This document shows positions 7,454-15,525 of a DNA stretch of 36,320 bases, piece after piece. Each line of letters starts with the position of its first letter. Within the stretch, counting starts at the first letter, position 1. A program made the translations under genes and the position numbers. The stretch lies in the NCBI GenBank assembly GCA_017631375.1, contig JAGBTK010000059.1, forward strand, positions 1 through 36,320, given 5' to 3'. Below the pieces are notes generated by a model, which was given only the letters and a program-made list of their open reading frames with translations, was not told where the DNA came from and searched no databases. The DNA is from Tidjanibacter sp. (GTDB taxonomy: Bacteria; Bacteroidota; Bacteroidia; Bacteroidales; Rikenellaceae).

Positions 7454-8053
7454 ATGTTACTCGAAACCTCATATATGAAAGGTGTGCTCGAAGCGGGTTG
7501 CGACGAGGCGGGGCGTGGTCCTCTCGCTGGACCTGTCTTTGCGGCGGCTGTGATTCTGCCCGAGGGGTTCTCTCATCCGTTGCTCGACGACTCGAAGAAG
7601 ATGAGCGAGAAGAACAGACTGCTGCTGCGCGATGTGATTATGCGCGATGCGGTGGCGTGGGCTGTGGCTGAGGTGTCGCCTGAGGAGATAGATCGCATCA
7701 ATATCCTGCGTGCATCGTTCGAGGCTATGGCGCGAGCTGTCGAGTCGCTGTCAGTTGCTCCGCAGCATCTGCTGATAGACGGCAATAGGTTTTTCTCTCG
7801 TTTGGATATCCCCTATCGCTGTGAGGTTAAGGGGGATGGTAGGTTTGCCAATATCGCTGCGGCATCGGTGCTTGCCAAGACTGCACGCGATGAGCGTATG
7901 ATGCAGCTTGCCAAAGAGTTCCCCGGATATGGATGGGAGAGAAATAAGGGCTATCCTACCCGCGAGCATCGCGCGGCTGTGGCTCGTCTGGGTGCTACTC
8001 CGCACCATCGCCTCTCTTTCCTGCACGAGAAAGATCAACTTACCCTGTTTTAA
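7454..8053 (+). CDS. rnhB: Ribonuclease HII
   Basis: This 199-residue enzyme cuts RNA in RNA-DNA hybrids and removes single ribonucleotides from DNA. The hallmark [14 protein letters not shown] (Asp17, Glu18) and [11 protein letters not shown] are present, with further active-site acids in LLIDGN (Asp109) and [10 protein letters not shown] (Asp146). The C-terminal YPTREH and HHRLSF motifs are also typical. Length is normal for the family. The start at 7454 fits homologues that begin ~16 residues before the DEAGRG motif. It is a core housekeeping gene lying directly before the capsid-particle operon; 261 nt including a separate promoter separate the two. Confidence 0.96.
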   Translation: MLLETSYMKGVLEAGCDEAGRGPLAGPVFAAAVILPEGFSHPLLDDSKKMSEKNRLLLRDVIMRDAVAWAVAEVSPEEIDRINILRASFEAMARAVESLSVAPQHLLIDGNRFFSRLDIPYRCEVKGDGRFANIAAASVLAKTARDERMMQLAKEFPGYGWERNKGYPTREHRAAVARLGATPHHRLSFLHEKDQLTLF

Positions 8054-8198
8054 TCCTCTTGTTTTTGGTTCTGCTCGGGTTGGCTTGTTGTGATAATGAG
8101 TCGGCAATGCGTGTATGCTTTTGGCTCGGATAGAGAAGATGGGGAAAAAAAGTTGAAATTATTTTTGGTAGAAAATCAGATATTTAGTTCAGAAATTA

Positions 8199-8214
8199 TT
8201 CTTAAAGTTAAGAA
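8199..8214. promoter_or_regulatory. Palindrome upstream of the structural-operon promoter (possible operator)
   Basis: TTCTTAA-AG-TTAAGAA is a perfect 7-bp inverted repeat that ends 16 nt before the -33 element of the structural operon. A related core (TTAAAAGTTAA, 5172-5182) lies in the repressor leader. The position suits an activator or repressor site, but the region is A/T-rich and the similarity is short, so this is tentative. Confidence 0.3.
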
Positions 8215-8230
8215 AATTATCATTTAGGTC

Positions 8231-8261
8231 TTGACAAAGCAGAATTTAGGTTGTATATTTG
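8231..8261 (+). promoter_or_regulatory. Promoter of the capsid-particle structural operon
   Basis: TTG(AC) at 8231 and TATATTTG (8254-8261) are spaced by 20 nt from the end of TTG, matching the Bacteroidota consensus. The predicted start is near 8267, giving a leader of about 48 nt before the first gene at 8315. No other consensus promoter was seen up to 18126, so this one may drive the whole operon. Confidence 0.8.
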
Positions 8262-8314
8262 TTCAAAAATTTACTAAAACAACTTGAAAGAGTAACTAAA
8301 ACAACAAATTAAAA

Positions 8315-8725
8315 ATGCTGCGTCAGACCATTATTTCATCCATTGGGCGAGCGGCTGAGGCTCTCGGCTACTCGTTCCAGCCCCCAACAGCGTGTGCGCC
8401 CAAAGCACAAATTACCCAACTCCCTGCTGCCACAATTGCTCCGCTACGAATCGTATCTACAGAGGGGCGAAAAGAGCCGCGAGTAACCTATCGTGTAGTG
8501 CTCTCGCTCCTCTCGCCATGTAACTTTGCCAATGCCGACCGCGAACCTCTTTGGTCGGTGATGGAGCGCGATGCTATTGAAATATACCGAGTTATGGAGT
8601 TATCGCCTATGGTGTGTGCTGTCTCCAACTTCTCGGCAACACCCTCTTCACGCCCTCTTACCCGCTTCGGTGACTGCTCCCTGCGAGCAGAGTTCGACAT
8701 TGAGGCAATCTACTGCATTGAGTAA
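8315..8725 (+). CDS. Small phage structural-type protein (possible tail completion/connector)
   Basis: This 136-residue soluble protein is the first gene of the structural operon. It begins with a short helix (MLRQTIISSIGRAAEALGY) and continues with a beta-rich core (VTYRVVLSLLSPC, MELSPMVCAVSNFSATP, CSLRAEFDIEAIYCIE). The size, the ring-forming-type alpha/beta layout and the place before two larger tail-like proteins suggest a tail terminator or neck component, but no diagnostic motif is visible. The next gene starts 18 nt later. The call rests mainly on context. Confidence 0.65.
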   Translation: MLRQTIISSIGRAAEALGYSFQPPTACAPKAQITQLPAATIAPLRIVSTEGRKEPRVTYRVVLSLLSPCNFANADREPLWSVMERDAIEIYRVMELSPMVCAVSNFSATPSSRPLTRFGDCSLRAEFDIEAIYCIE

Positions 8726-8743
8726 CAAAACCCCCCATTGATT

Positions 8744-9739
8744 ATGATTGAAATTTTGCTGCCCGAGAACTATTCATCGGCCTACACAGGTGCACTCTAC
8801 TCTATTGACAAGGCCTCTAACTCCGACCCCTATGTGGTGGAGGTGATTGACAGCGCCAAGAGAGAGACGCTGGGCTTTCGTAGAGTTCAATTCCTGAATA
8901 ACAACCGTATCAACATTGCCCGCTACCTGTCGCGTGTGCTCAATCCGCAACCTCTTCACGCGGAGAGTGGCTGGGTGTTGCCCGAGGGGCGTAGCGTGGA
9001 GGCGCAACTGCTGATAGATGACGAGTTTACACCAAGCCGTACCTTTACCGCCTCGCTCACCAATCTGACCGGAAATATGCTCCTCTCCAAACTCACTCAC
9101 CGCACCGTTACGCCTCACGACATAGATGAGATTTCGCTCTTTGCCGAGCCGGGGGTGATTAAAATTAAGGTGGCTGTTGACTCGGAGAAGACATACCGTC
9201 AGCCAATCTCGGAGTACAACCACAGCGGCGGACTTATCACCTACAACTTTGATGTGATGAGCGCGATGCGAAAAGGGTATGATCCTGAGGAGGTACGCCG
9301 TTTCTGGCTCTATATTACCCTGGAGAACAAAGAGATAGCTTGCTTGCGATACTCCGTTATCCCTATCACCTCCCAGAGCGTAAGGCTCGGCTGGCTCAAC
9401 CCCTACGGAGCTGTCGATTACCACACATTCCGCTCGCTTGGCCGACTGCTCCGCACCGAGAAGGATAGGGTTGTGAGGGGCAGTAGTGTGCAGAGGGTGA
9501 GTACTGTTCGCTCGACCTATGTCTGGGAAGAGGTGCTGAGTAGCGGCTACCTGCCGTTGCAGAGTGCAACAGCGATGAGTTCCCTCTTCTCTTCGCCCAG
9601 AGTGTGGCGCATTGAGAATGGTGAGGCGCAACTTGTGGATGTGACCGAGGAGATGGTGACGGTGAGCGATGAGGAGCAGCTCTCAACACTGAGATTCTCG
9701 GTGCGCGATGCGGAACCACACCAAACCCAATTTTTCTAA
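8744..9739 (+). CDS. Tail/baseplate-type structural protein (unknown family)
   Basis: This 331-residue soluble protein lacks a signal peptide or membrane segment. I chose the ATG at 8744 (MIEILLPENYSS) over an upstream TTG at 8738. It is beta-rich with alternating hydrophobic strands (RVQFLNNNRINIARYLSRVL, VIKIKVAVDSEKTY, GGLITYNFDVMSAMRKG) and a repeated-module look. Position 18 nt after gene one and 48 nt before a 791-residue companion suggests a virion appendage component. I do not recognise the family by motif; homologues are to be expected in phages of Bacteroidota. The frame is intact and uses codons like its neighbours. Confidence 0.7.
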   Translation: MIEILLPENYSSAYTGALYSIDKASNSDPYVVEVIDSAKRETLGFRRVQFLNNNRINIARYLSRVLNPQPLHAESGWVLPEGRSVEAQLLIDDEFTPSRTFTASLTNLTGNMLLSKLTHRTVTPHDIDEISLFAEPGVIKIKVAVDSEKTYRQPISEYNHSGGLITYNFDVMSAMRKGYDPEEVRRFWLYITLENKEIACLRYSVIPITSQSVRLGWLNPYGAVDYHTFRSLGRLLRTEKDRVVRGSSVQRVSTVRSTYVWEEVLSSGYLPLQSATAMSSLFSSPRVWRIENGEAQLVDVTEEMVTVSDEEQLSTLRFSVRDAEPHQTQFF

Positions 9740-9787
9740 CATCCGCAACCTATCAGAGTTTTTAAAATAATTTAAAAATACAATGCA

Positions 9788-12163
9788 ATGGCAATTCAAC
9801 TCTATATAGATAATCGCCCGGCAGATATCGACAATCGCACCCGCATTGCGATTACTCTTTCGCTCGGAGCACTCACCAAACCTGAGGAGAGTGCGACGGG
9901 TTATACCAAGAGTATCTCGATCCCTGCTACACCCGCCAACCGCGCTCTGATGGGGGATAGCGAGCAGCTCCACTCGTTGCCTCTCTTTGGTGCGCACCAC
10001 CACAGTGCCCGTATCGAGGAGGAGGGATTTGTCCTTATCGAGGGGCCGATGCGACTTCTCGAGAGTACGATCGGTGGCGAGGAGAGATATCGTTTCAACA
10101 TTCTTGGCGCGTCCTGCGATTGGCTCGCATCGGCACGGGAGTCGCTCGCATCGCTCGCCATAGAGTATGAAAAGGTGATTAACTCCGCAACCATCGCACA
10201 AAGCTGGACCGAGAATGGTACTCCAGTTCGCTTTCTCCCCGTGCGTCGCGACCTCTACACAACGGAGATTGACAGAGGTGTGGATATCTATCCTCCGGCA
10301 CGAGTGCTGACTGTGAACGACTACCACCCATTCCTCCACATTGCTACTATGGTTGAGAAAATTTTCGAGGAGGCAGGCTACTCGGTGGAGTCCCGTTTTA
10401 TGCGTAGTACACTCTTCCGTAGCCTCTATATGAGCGGCTATTTCTCTGAGCGAGATGTGAGTCTGCTTGTGGCGGCTATGGATTTTCGTGCCTCGCGCTT
10501 CAAGTCGGCTACTGCAGTGGCTGAGCACGAGGGCAGAGTCTATTGCACACCCCTGACCAACTATCCCACGATAGGCAATCTGGTCGATACCGCCTCGCTC
10601 TCTGCCACCGATGAGGAGGGCAATAGAGCCTACGATGTCTATGACAATGGCGGCTGCTTTGGGACTGACGAGACGGGACGAGTGATGTTCAAACCCCTTG
10701 AGGAGGTGAGCGTGAGCTTTAAGCACTACTTCCACTATCTCACGGACTACCGTATGAAATCGTCGAAGGAGCTTGTGGGCTTTGACACTATCCGACTTGA
10801 CGAGGACGACACGCGCAAGTTTACCATTCTCAATCCCTTCCCGGATCGTAAGGAGGAGATAAACAGCGGTATGGAGTACAGAGTGGTGGTCTTTGGGGCG
10901 TCGGAGAGTGCGCACCACCTCTTGGTAGGCAGAGAGAGTCTGGATGATGGCTCAACCCGTTCGGTCACTCTGGCCGACTTCTACGGCGAGGAGGCACTCT
11001 TCATCTCCAACACTACCACAGGTAAGTTGCACGACATAGTGCTGTATCAAGGTGGGGATGTTTACAATGGCGATTGGGCAATCTACAACAGCTATATTGC
11101 CACACGCGGGCAGCGCGAGGTGAAGATTACCCTCACTGGACGACGAAAGAGTGCTACTGGTGGTGACCCTGTCTACTTCGATTTGATGTGTTTCGAGGGG
11201 GCAGAACCGGGTATGTCGCTCACCCTTCTGCCCGATACCTGCATCACCCCTATCTTCAACCCTCATCCAGGGGAGGGGAGCGAGATAGAATTTGCCGATG
11301 TGGCACGCCATAACTGCTCACGACTCGACTTGCTTGCCGCTCTCAGACAGATGTTCAACCTCCGCTTCTACACCGACGCTATCGCCCGTAAGGTGATTAT
11401 TGAGCCGTTAGATGACTTCTATAACTATCATACGGTGAATTGGAGCGACAAGGTGGACTACAACTATCCCATTGTGGTTGAGGAGGCAGGCAAGAGCGCA
11501 CCGCATACCGTGGTGTGGCGTTATCGCGAGGGCGATGGTGCAGTGGCACGCTACGACTCGGCACAGGGTGTAGTGCTGGGGTGTTGGGAGGCGACAGTCG
11601 ATAGCGCATCAATCTCTACAACGCGCTCGGTGAGTGTCAACCCCCTCTTCACCCCCTCGCTGAGTCAGCCCTGCTCGTTGCAGGGGTCGCCCTCGGCAAC
11701 CCTTATATCGGTGGGTGACAGACAGAGGTTGGTGCGAGGTGGCGATAGCCTAAATTTTCCTGCTAAGGTGGTGATATATAACGGTATGGTCCGTCTGCCC
11801 GAAGGCGAACAATGGGACTGGCCGAGTTATGGCGACTACTACCCACACCTCACCTTTCATAGCCCTGAGCAGGGATGGACACTCGGATTTGAAGACCGTG
11901 ACGGGGTGACAGGCCTGCACTCCCGATGGGATTCGACAGTCGATATCCTCTCCCACGCCCGCAGGGTGATACTCTATCTGCATCTTACGCCGACCGATGT
12001 TGAGCCTCTGGCGATGCCCGACAGATTGGCAGACGATTTTCGCGCGCTCTACACTCTTACGATTGATGATGAGCCGGCTCTCTATCGTTTGGAGGAGGTG
12101 TGCGACTATAACCCCGAACAGCCGTCGGTAAAGTGTAAGTTTGTGCAAGTGCTTAAAGTATAA
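9788..12163 (+). CDS. Large tail/baseplate-type structural protein, 791 residues
   Basis: This is the largest protein of the cassette. The N-terminal ~110 residues (MAIQLYIDNRPADIDNRTRI... ATGYTKSISIPATPANRALMG) resemble the N-terminal segment of baseplate or receptor-binding-associated proteins of phages infecting this phylum. The rest is beta-rich, with a block around residues ~540-600 (LLAALRQMFNLRFYTDAIARKVIIEP) that looks like a tail-hub 'late control/gpD-like' segment. There is no signal peptide, collagen repeat, coiled coil or long hydrophobic helix, so it is not a tape measure. The assignment to the tail is an inference from size, order and these resemblances. Confidence 0.7.
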   Translation: MAIQLYIDNRPADIDNRTRIAITLSLGALTKPEESATGYTKSISIPATPANRALMGDSEQLHSLPLFGAHHHSARIEEEGFVLIEGPMRLLESTIGGEERYRFNILGASCDWLASARESLASLAIEYEKVINSATIAQSWTENGTPVRFLPVRRDLYTTEIDRGVDIYPPARVLTVNDYHPFLHIATMVEKIFEEAGYSVESRFMRSTLFRSLYMSGYFSERDVSLLVAAMDFRASRFKSATAVAEHEGRVYCTPLTNYPTIGNLVDTASLSATDEEGNRAYDVYDNGGCFGTDETGRVMFKPLEEVSVSFKHYFHYLTDYRMKSSKELVGFDTIRLDEDDTRKFTILNPFPDRKEEINSGMEYRVVVFGASESAHHLLVGRESLDDGSTRSVTLADFYGEEALFISNTTTGKLHDIVLYQGGDVYNGDWAIYNSYIATRGQREVKITLTGRRKSATGGDPVYFDLMCFEGAEPGMSLTLLPDTCITPIFNPHPGEGSEIEFADVARHNCSRLDLLAALRQMFNLRFYTDAIARKVIIEPLDDFYNYHTVNWSDKVDYNYPIVVEEAGKSAPHTVVWRYREGDGAVARYDSAQGVVLGCWEATVDSASISTTRSVSVNPLFTPSLSQPCSLQGSPSATLISVGDRQRLVRGGDSLNFPAKVVIYNGMVRLPEGEQWDWPSYGDYYPHLTFHSPEQGWTLGFEDRDGVTGLHSRWDSTVDILSHARRVILYLHLTPTDVEPLAMPDRLADDFRALYTLTIDDEPALYRLEEVCDYNPEQPSVKCKFVQVLKV

Positions 12164-12181
12164 CTATTTACACATTTAACT

Positions 12182-12547
12182 ATGATGGAAACAATTACTG
12201 TTTACTCCTCGGCAGAGTCGGGGAGCGTGGAGGTCGTATCTCTGCCTGCAGAGGAGAGTAGCGTCACTCCGTCACCAATCAGTGTGGAGAGCAGCGGTGT
12301 CGAGAGGTGCGTGGAGAGGCGAATGAGCGTGGAGCAGCGTCCGAGCCTTGAGCAGCGAGTGAGTGCGGACAGGAGGGTGGTTAAGGTCAGCACAGAGAAC
12401 CCTGAGCCAACATTCCACATCACCCTTGCACAACTCAGCGAAGCAATAGCTTCGGCACTACGCTCGGTGAAGATCTATGTTGTCGAATCGGAGATTACCG
12501 AGGCCCAGCGTGCGGTGCGTGCTGTGGTTGAGGAGAGTCACTTCTAA
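12182..12547 (+). CDS. Small structural-associated protein with Ser/Glu/Val-rich centre
   Basis: The protein has 121 residues. Its first ~75 residues are low complexity, rich in Ser, Glu and Val with repeated VES/VER/VEQ units. The C-terminal part (FHITLAQLSEAIASALRSVKIYVVESEITEAQ) is ordered and ends RAVRAVVEESHF. The ending of the type 'VYVVESEITxAQxxVxxxxxxxxF' is one I associate with small proteins in structural clusters of Bacteroidota phages, of unknown role. It lies 18 nt after the 791-residue gene and 14 nt before the next. Two ATGs (12182, 12185) are equally possible starts. Confidence 0.7.
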   Translation: MMETITVYSSAESGSVEVVSLPAEESSVTPSPISVESSGVERCVERRMSVEQRPSLEQRVSADRRVVKVSTENPEPTFHITLAQLSEAIASALRSVKIYVVESEITEAQRAVRAVVEESHF

Positions 12548-12561
12548 CATCACCGGTGGCT

Positions 12562-12840
12562 ATGAGTACATATGAGAGATGGCTGCTCAGAATGGTTGAG
12601 CAAGAGTTGCCACGCGCTGCCACTAAGAGGGAGATTATGGAGTGGCTATCCGAAAAGGGAATCACCGATACCACAAATTGCCGACGAGTCGTGCTGAGCG
12701 ACTTTGTCGAGCAGGAGTGCTGCAGAGATAGAAGGGTCGGCAAAATAGATGCAATGCAGCGAGCTGCAGAACACTTCGGCTGTAGCTATGAAACGGTGCG
12801 CAACAGCATCTATTACAAACCAACAGGGAGTGAAAAATGA
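12562..12840 (+). CDS. Small helix-turn-helix protein within the structural operon
   Basis: This 92-residue protein starts at the ATG at 12562 (MSTYERWLLRMVEQELP); a GTG six bases upstream is possible. The C-terminal segment RAAEHFGCSYETVRNSIYYK has the shape of a helix-turn-helix (A-x-x-F-G-x-S-x-x-T-V-R). The middle carries two helices (TKREIMEWLSEKG; RRVVLSDFVEQECC). It sits between structural genes and the protease. The cassette has no annotated small terminase, and small terminases carry N- or C-terminal DNA-binding helices, so this is a possible candidate. A transcriptional or replication-type accessory is equally possible. Confidence 0.65.
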   Translation: MSTYERWLLRMVEQELPRAATKREIMEWLSEKGITDTTNCRRVVLSDFVEQECCRDRRVGKIDAMQRAAEHFGCSYETVRNSIYYKPTGSEK

Positions 12841-12856
12841 GAAAATTGTGATTGAA

Positions 12857-13672
12857 ATGAGAGATGAAAGAATCAAAATCCGCGCGGGACTATTCTCGCT
12901 CTCGGTAGATATCGAGGGTACAATAGGAGTTCCGGAAGCGGAGCAATTCGCAAATGAGGAGGAGAGGGTGGCGACCTATGAGAAATTTCGCACCTGTCTT
13001 ACCCGAATTCGCGAAAGTAATGCCCGCCACATAGTGGTTAACATACGCTCTACGGGTGGCGATGTAGAGGATGCGCTGCTTATCTACGAGGCGCTGCGTG
13101 AGTCGGGATGCAAGGTGACCACTCGTTGCTATGGCTATGTGGCCTCGGCTGCGACAATCATTGCACAGGCTGCCTCGCCCGGTCGCCGACAGATTGCCCG
13201 CTCGGCACTCTACCTTGTCCATCGCTGCCACAGCTTGTGCGAGGGCAATGCCGAGGAACTGAAGGCGACGCGCGATATGCTGGAGGCGACAGACCACCGA
13301 CTTGCTACCATCTATGCCTCGCGCTCGGGGCGTTCGACAGATGAGATGCTTGCCCTGATGAGCGATAATGGCGGTCGTGGCCGTTGGCTCTCGCCTGAGG
13401 AGGCGGTGTCACTCGGGCTGGCCGATAAGGTGATTGGCGACCGACGAGGCGATAAGGGTGGTGTGGCTGCAAGTGTAGTGCTCGATGAGAGTCTGCCCCC
13501 TCTCCCTGCCAAGCAGAGCGAGGAAGTGCCTGGCGAGGTGCAGGGCAGGGGCTTTATGGAGGCTCGCCCCACAAGCGTTGAGGCAGTGGAAGATCCCTCG
13601 CCGACAGAACGCAGACTATCTGCCAATCAGGTGGCATATATAAATGATGCACAGGTGATTAGCGACAGATAG
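12857..13672 (+). CDS. ClpP/S49-like prohead maturation protease
   Basis: The protein has 271 residues. I chose the ATG at 12857 (MRDERIKIRAG), 16 nt after the preceding stop codon; the open frame reaches further left but over the neighbour. The fold is ClpP-like: NIRSTGGDVEDAL (64-73), catalytic Ser97 in GYVASAATI, His122 in YLVHRCHS, and the closing GLADKVIG motif with its Asp. A flexible C-terminal tail (~60 residues, Pro/Glu-rich) follows. Such enzymes process scaffold and capsid proteins during prohead assembly. It lies 48 nt before the major capsid gene, the usual protease-capsid order. The C-tail might serve as scaffold. Confidence 0.85.
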   Translation: MRDERIKIRAGLFSLSVDIEGTIGVPEAEQFANEEERVATYEKFRTCLTRIRESNARHIVVNIRSTGGDVEDALLIYEALRESGCKVTTRCYGYVASAATIIAQAASPGRRQIARSALYLVHRCHSLCEGNAEELKATRDMLEATDHRLATIYASRSGRSTDEMLALMSDNGGRGRWLSPEEAVSLGLADKVIGDRRGDKGGVAASVVLDESLPPLPAKQSEEVPGEVQGRGFMEARPTSVEAVEDPSPTERRLSANQVAYINDAQVISDR

Positions 13673-13720
13673 ACGCAAAAACAACCAATAATTATTAAAA
13701 ATTTTTAAAAAGTATTAAAA

Positions 13721-14938
13721 ATGGCTAAAATCGAAACAATTAAGAGTTACACAGGTCACGATTTGGAGAATATCTTTTTCCGTCCTATGTTGACGGGTCC
13801 GAGTGCTGATGAGTTGGGTATCAAGGTGATGTATAATATGCCTGTTCCCACCACGCTCCACTTCTGGAAGCGTTCGGGCGATGTCCTCCACAAGTTTGAC
13901 AAGGCGGGCTGGGTTGGCTCGGCAGCTGCAAACAAGTTCCAGAAGACCTTGGATCTTAAGCGAGTGAAGGCAGAGGTGGGCTACTCGGCAGAGGACTACT
14001 TCTCGATGGTCTATGAACTTATCACCGCCAGCCCCGATGTCAATATGGAAGATCTCTCGGGCACCGAGCTTGAGGCTGCCGAGACCGCACTCTTCAAGCA
14101 GGATATCGCTGAGGGAATCCGTACCACTATGTGGCTGGGTAATACCGAGCGCGAGGGGTTCTGCAACACCTTCGATGGATTCCTGAAACATATTACCAGC
14201 GACCTCCTCTCGGGCGACAACGAGATCAAGACCGTGGGCTTCAAGAAGCAGGATCCTGATTGGGCATCGAAACTCTTTGCCGATATGTGGAATAAGTCAA
14301 CTGAGCAGTTGAAGGCACTCAAGAGCGAGGGTAATCTCGCGCTCTTTGTAAGCTCGGATGTCTATGCTCAGTATGAGAACGAGCTCAATAGCGCAGACTA
14401 CGAGTCGGCATACATCGCTCGTCAGGACGGCCGCACTCAGCTCCACTATCGTGGTGTGCCCATCGTGGATTTGCAGTTGGGCGGCTACTACGACCGTATT
14501 GATGACCTGCCCACCTCGTTTGCCATCTTTACCGATCGTCGCAACCTCGCACTGGCTGTCAATACCAGCGACTTCCCCGGCACTGAGGTTAAGATGTGGT
14601 ACAATCCCGACCAGATGGAGAATCGCCAGCGTGCTGTCTTTATGGCAGGTTGCGACTATCTGTTGCCAGAGCTTGTGACCTTTGCTTCCTGCATTGACCT
14701 GACCATCAACGCAACTGTAGAGCCCGAGCTTGTCTATGTGGAGCTGGTACCTGCTGAGGGATGCAGCATCCACCATATGAAGATAGTTGCCTACGACAAC
14801 GGTAAGGTTTCGGACACAACCGATATCCCCGGCAATGAGGCGTATGGCGAGTATGAGTACGAGGGTACAAATATGACAGGCGTACTCGTATCGACAACCT
14901 TTATGAACGGTATGACCGTAGATCAGCTCTTTGAGTAG
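13721..14938 (+). CDS. Major capsid protein (HK97-fold type)
   Basis: The protein has 405 residues and follows the protease in the classic order. The features fit the HK97-type capsid family of Bacteroidota phages: N-terminal helical region (ETIKSYTGHDLENIFFRPM), E-loop/P-domain segment with GTELEAAETALFKQDIAEGIRTTMW (~115-140), and the closing strand region (YRGVPIVDLQLGGYYDRIDDLP, NLALAVNTSDFPGTEVKMWYNPD, AVFMAGCDYLLPELVTFA). From about residue 325 an extra ~80-residue beta-rich, Tyr/Glu-rich region is appended (YVELVPAEGCSIHHMKIVAYDNG). The start region is extremely A/T-rich (TTAAAAATTTTTAAAAAG...), suited to high translation. It is a capsid by pattern and context. Confidence 0.8.
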   Translation: MAKIETIKSYTGHDLENIFFRPMLTGPSADELGIKVMYNMPVPTTLHFWKRSGDVLHKFDKAGWVGSAAANKFQKTLDLKRVKAEVGYSAEDYFSMVYELITASPDVNMEDLSGTELEAAETALFKQDIAEGIRTTMWLGNTEREGFCNTFDGFLKHITSDLLSGDNEIKTVGFKKQDPDWASKLFADMWNKSTEQLKALKSEGNLALFVSSDVYAQYENELNSADYESAYIARQDGRTQLHYRGVPIVDLQLGGYYDRIDDLPTSFAIFTDRRNLALAVNTSDFPGTEVKMWYNPDQMENRQRAVFMAGCDYLLPELVTFASCIDLTINATVEPELVYVELVPAEGCSIHHMKIVAYDNGKVSDTTDIPGNEAYGEYEYEGTNMTGVLVSTTFMNGMTVDQLFE

Positions 14939-14942
14939 GCGT

Positions 14943-15458
14943 ATGGCTTTGAGTGGATTTGCCCGCGCGTGCGCAAGGCGTAACGGCGGAATAGAGAAGA
15001 TAGGTCTGTTGAAAGCTGCCGATATATCCTCGGTGGAGTATGATGCAAGCGGCGACCTGTTTACCTCGCTCTCGCTCAAATCCGGAACTGCCATTGCTGT
15101 CTATCAGTTTGATGAGGATAGTGCGGAGTACAATGAGATACATCGTCGCACAGATGGCTCCTACTCGGTGGAGCATCGCCTAACTATGTCGCTCGGCAGA
15201 TTCGATGGCTCGTCACGCGAGGCCGTTGAGGAGATAGCCCTTAGCTCGGAATGTGGCGTGGTGGCAGTGGTGCGCACCTGCTCGGGAGAGGAGTTTGTGG
15301 TGGGCTACTCACAGGAGTTCGGTACAGAGCGACCTCTGCGTCTGATCTCAAGCGAGGCTACGACAGGTGCCAAACCATCGGACGCTACTCTGCGCAAACT
15401 GACACTCGGCTCTCTCGATACAGCTTCGGCGAGGGTGTTGGCAAACGGAGTGCTCTAA
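14943..15458 (+). CDS. Virion structural protein, possibly tail tube-like
   Basis: The protein has 171 residues and begins 4 nt after the capsid stop codon (ATG 14943; an upstream TTG at 14931 would overlap). It is beta-rich: ISSVEYDASGDLFTSLSLKSG, SVEHRLTMSLGRFDG, SECGVVAVVRTCSGEEFVVGYS, then TTGAKPSDATLRKLTLGSLD. The last pattern, a Thr-Gly-Ala-K-P-Asp loop before a final strand, recalls tail-tube proteins of long-tailed phages, but this is not diagnostic. An intrinsic hairpin follows at once, so the capsid and this gene may be made in excess of the downstream portal, as expected for tube and capsid subunits. Confidence 0.7.
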   Translation: MALSGFARACARRNGGIEKIGLLKAADISSVEYDASGDLFTSLSLKSGTAIAVYQFDEDSAEYNEIHRRTDGSYSVEHRLTMSLGRFDGSSREAVEEIALSSECGVVAVVRTCSGEEFVVGYSQEFGTERPLRLISSEATTGAKPSDATLRKLTLGSLDTASARVLANGVL

Positions 15459-15464
15459 TTGAAA

Positions 15465-15503
15465 TCCCCTTCGGAGGGGTAGCCTTCCGAAGGGGAATTT
15501 TTT
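15465..15503 (+). terminator. Internal hairpin terminator/attenuator within the structural operon
   Basis: TCCCCTTCGGA (15465-15475) and TCCGAAGGGGA (15486-15496) form a perfect 11-bp stem with a 10-nt loop, followed by TTTTTT (15498-15503). It lies between the capsid/tube-like genes and the portal gene. With no consensus promoter seen before the portal, read-through is needed to express portal, connector, holin and lysin. Confidence 0.88.
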
Positions 15504-15525
15504 AACATTAACACTTTTACAGATA

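Noticed and set aside
8774-12148. Minus-strand ORFs (285 to 411 residues) opposite the tail-type genes
   Set aside because: Their compositions are unlike real proteins (His/Arg/Leu-rich), while the plus-strand frames are contiguous with tight operon spacing.
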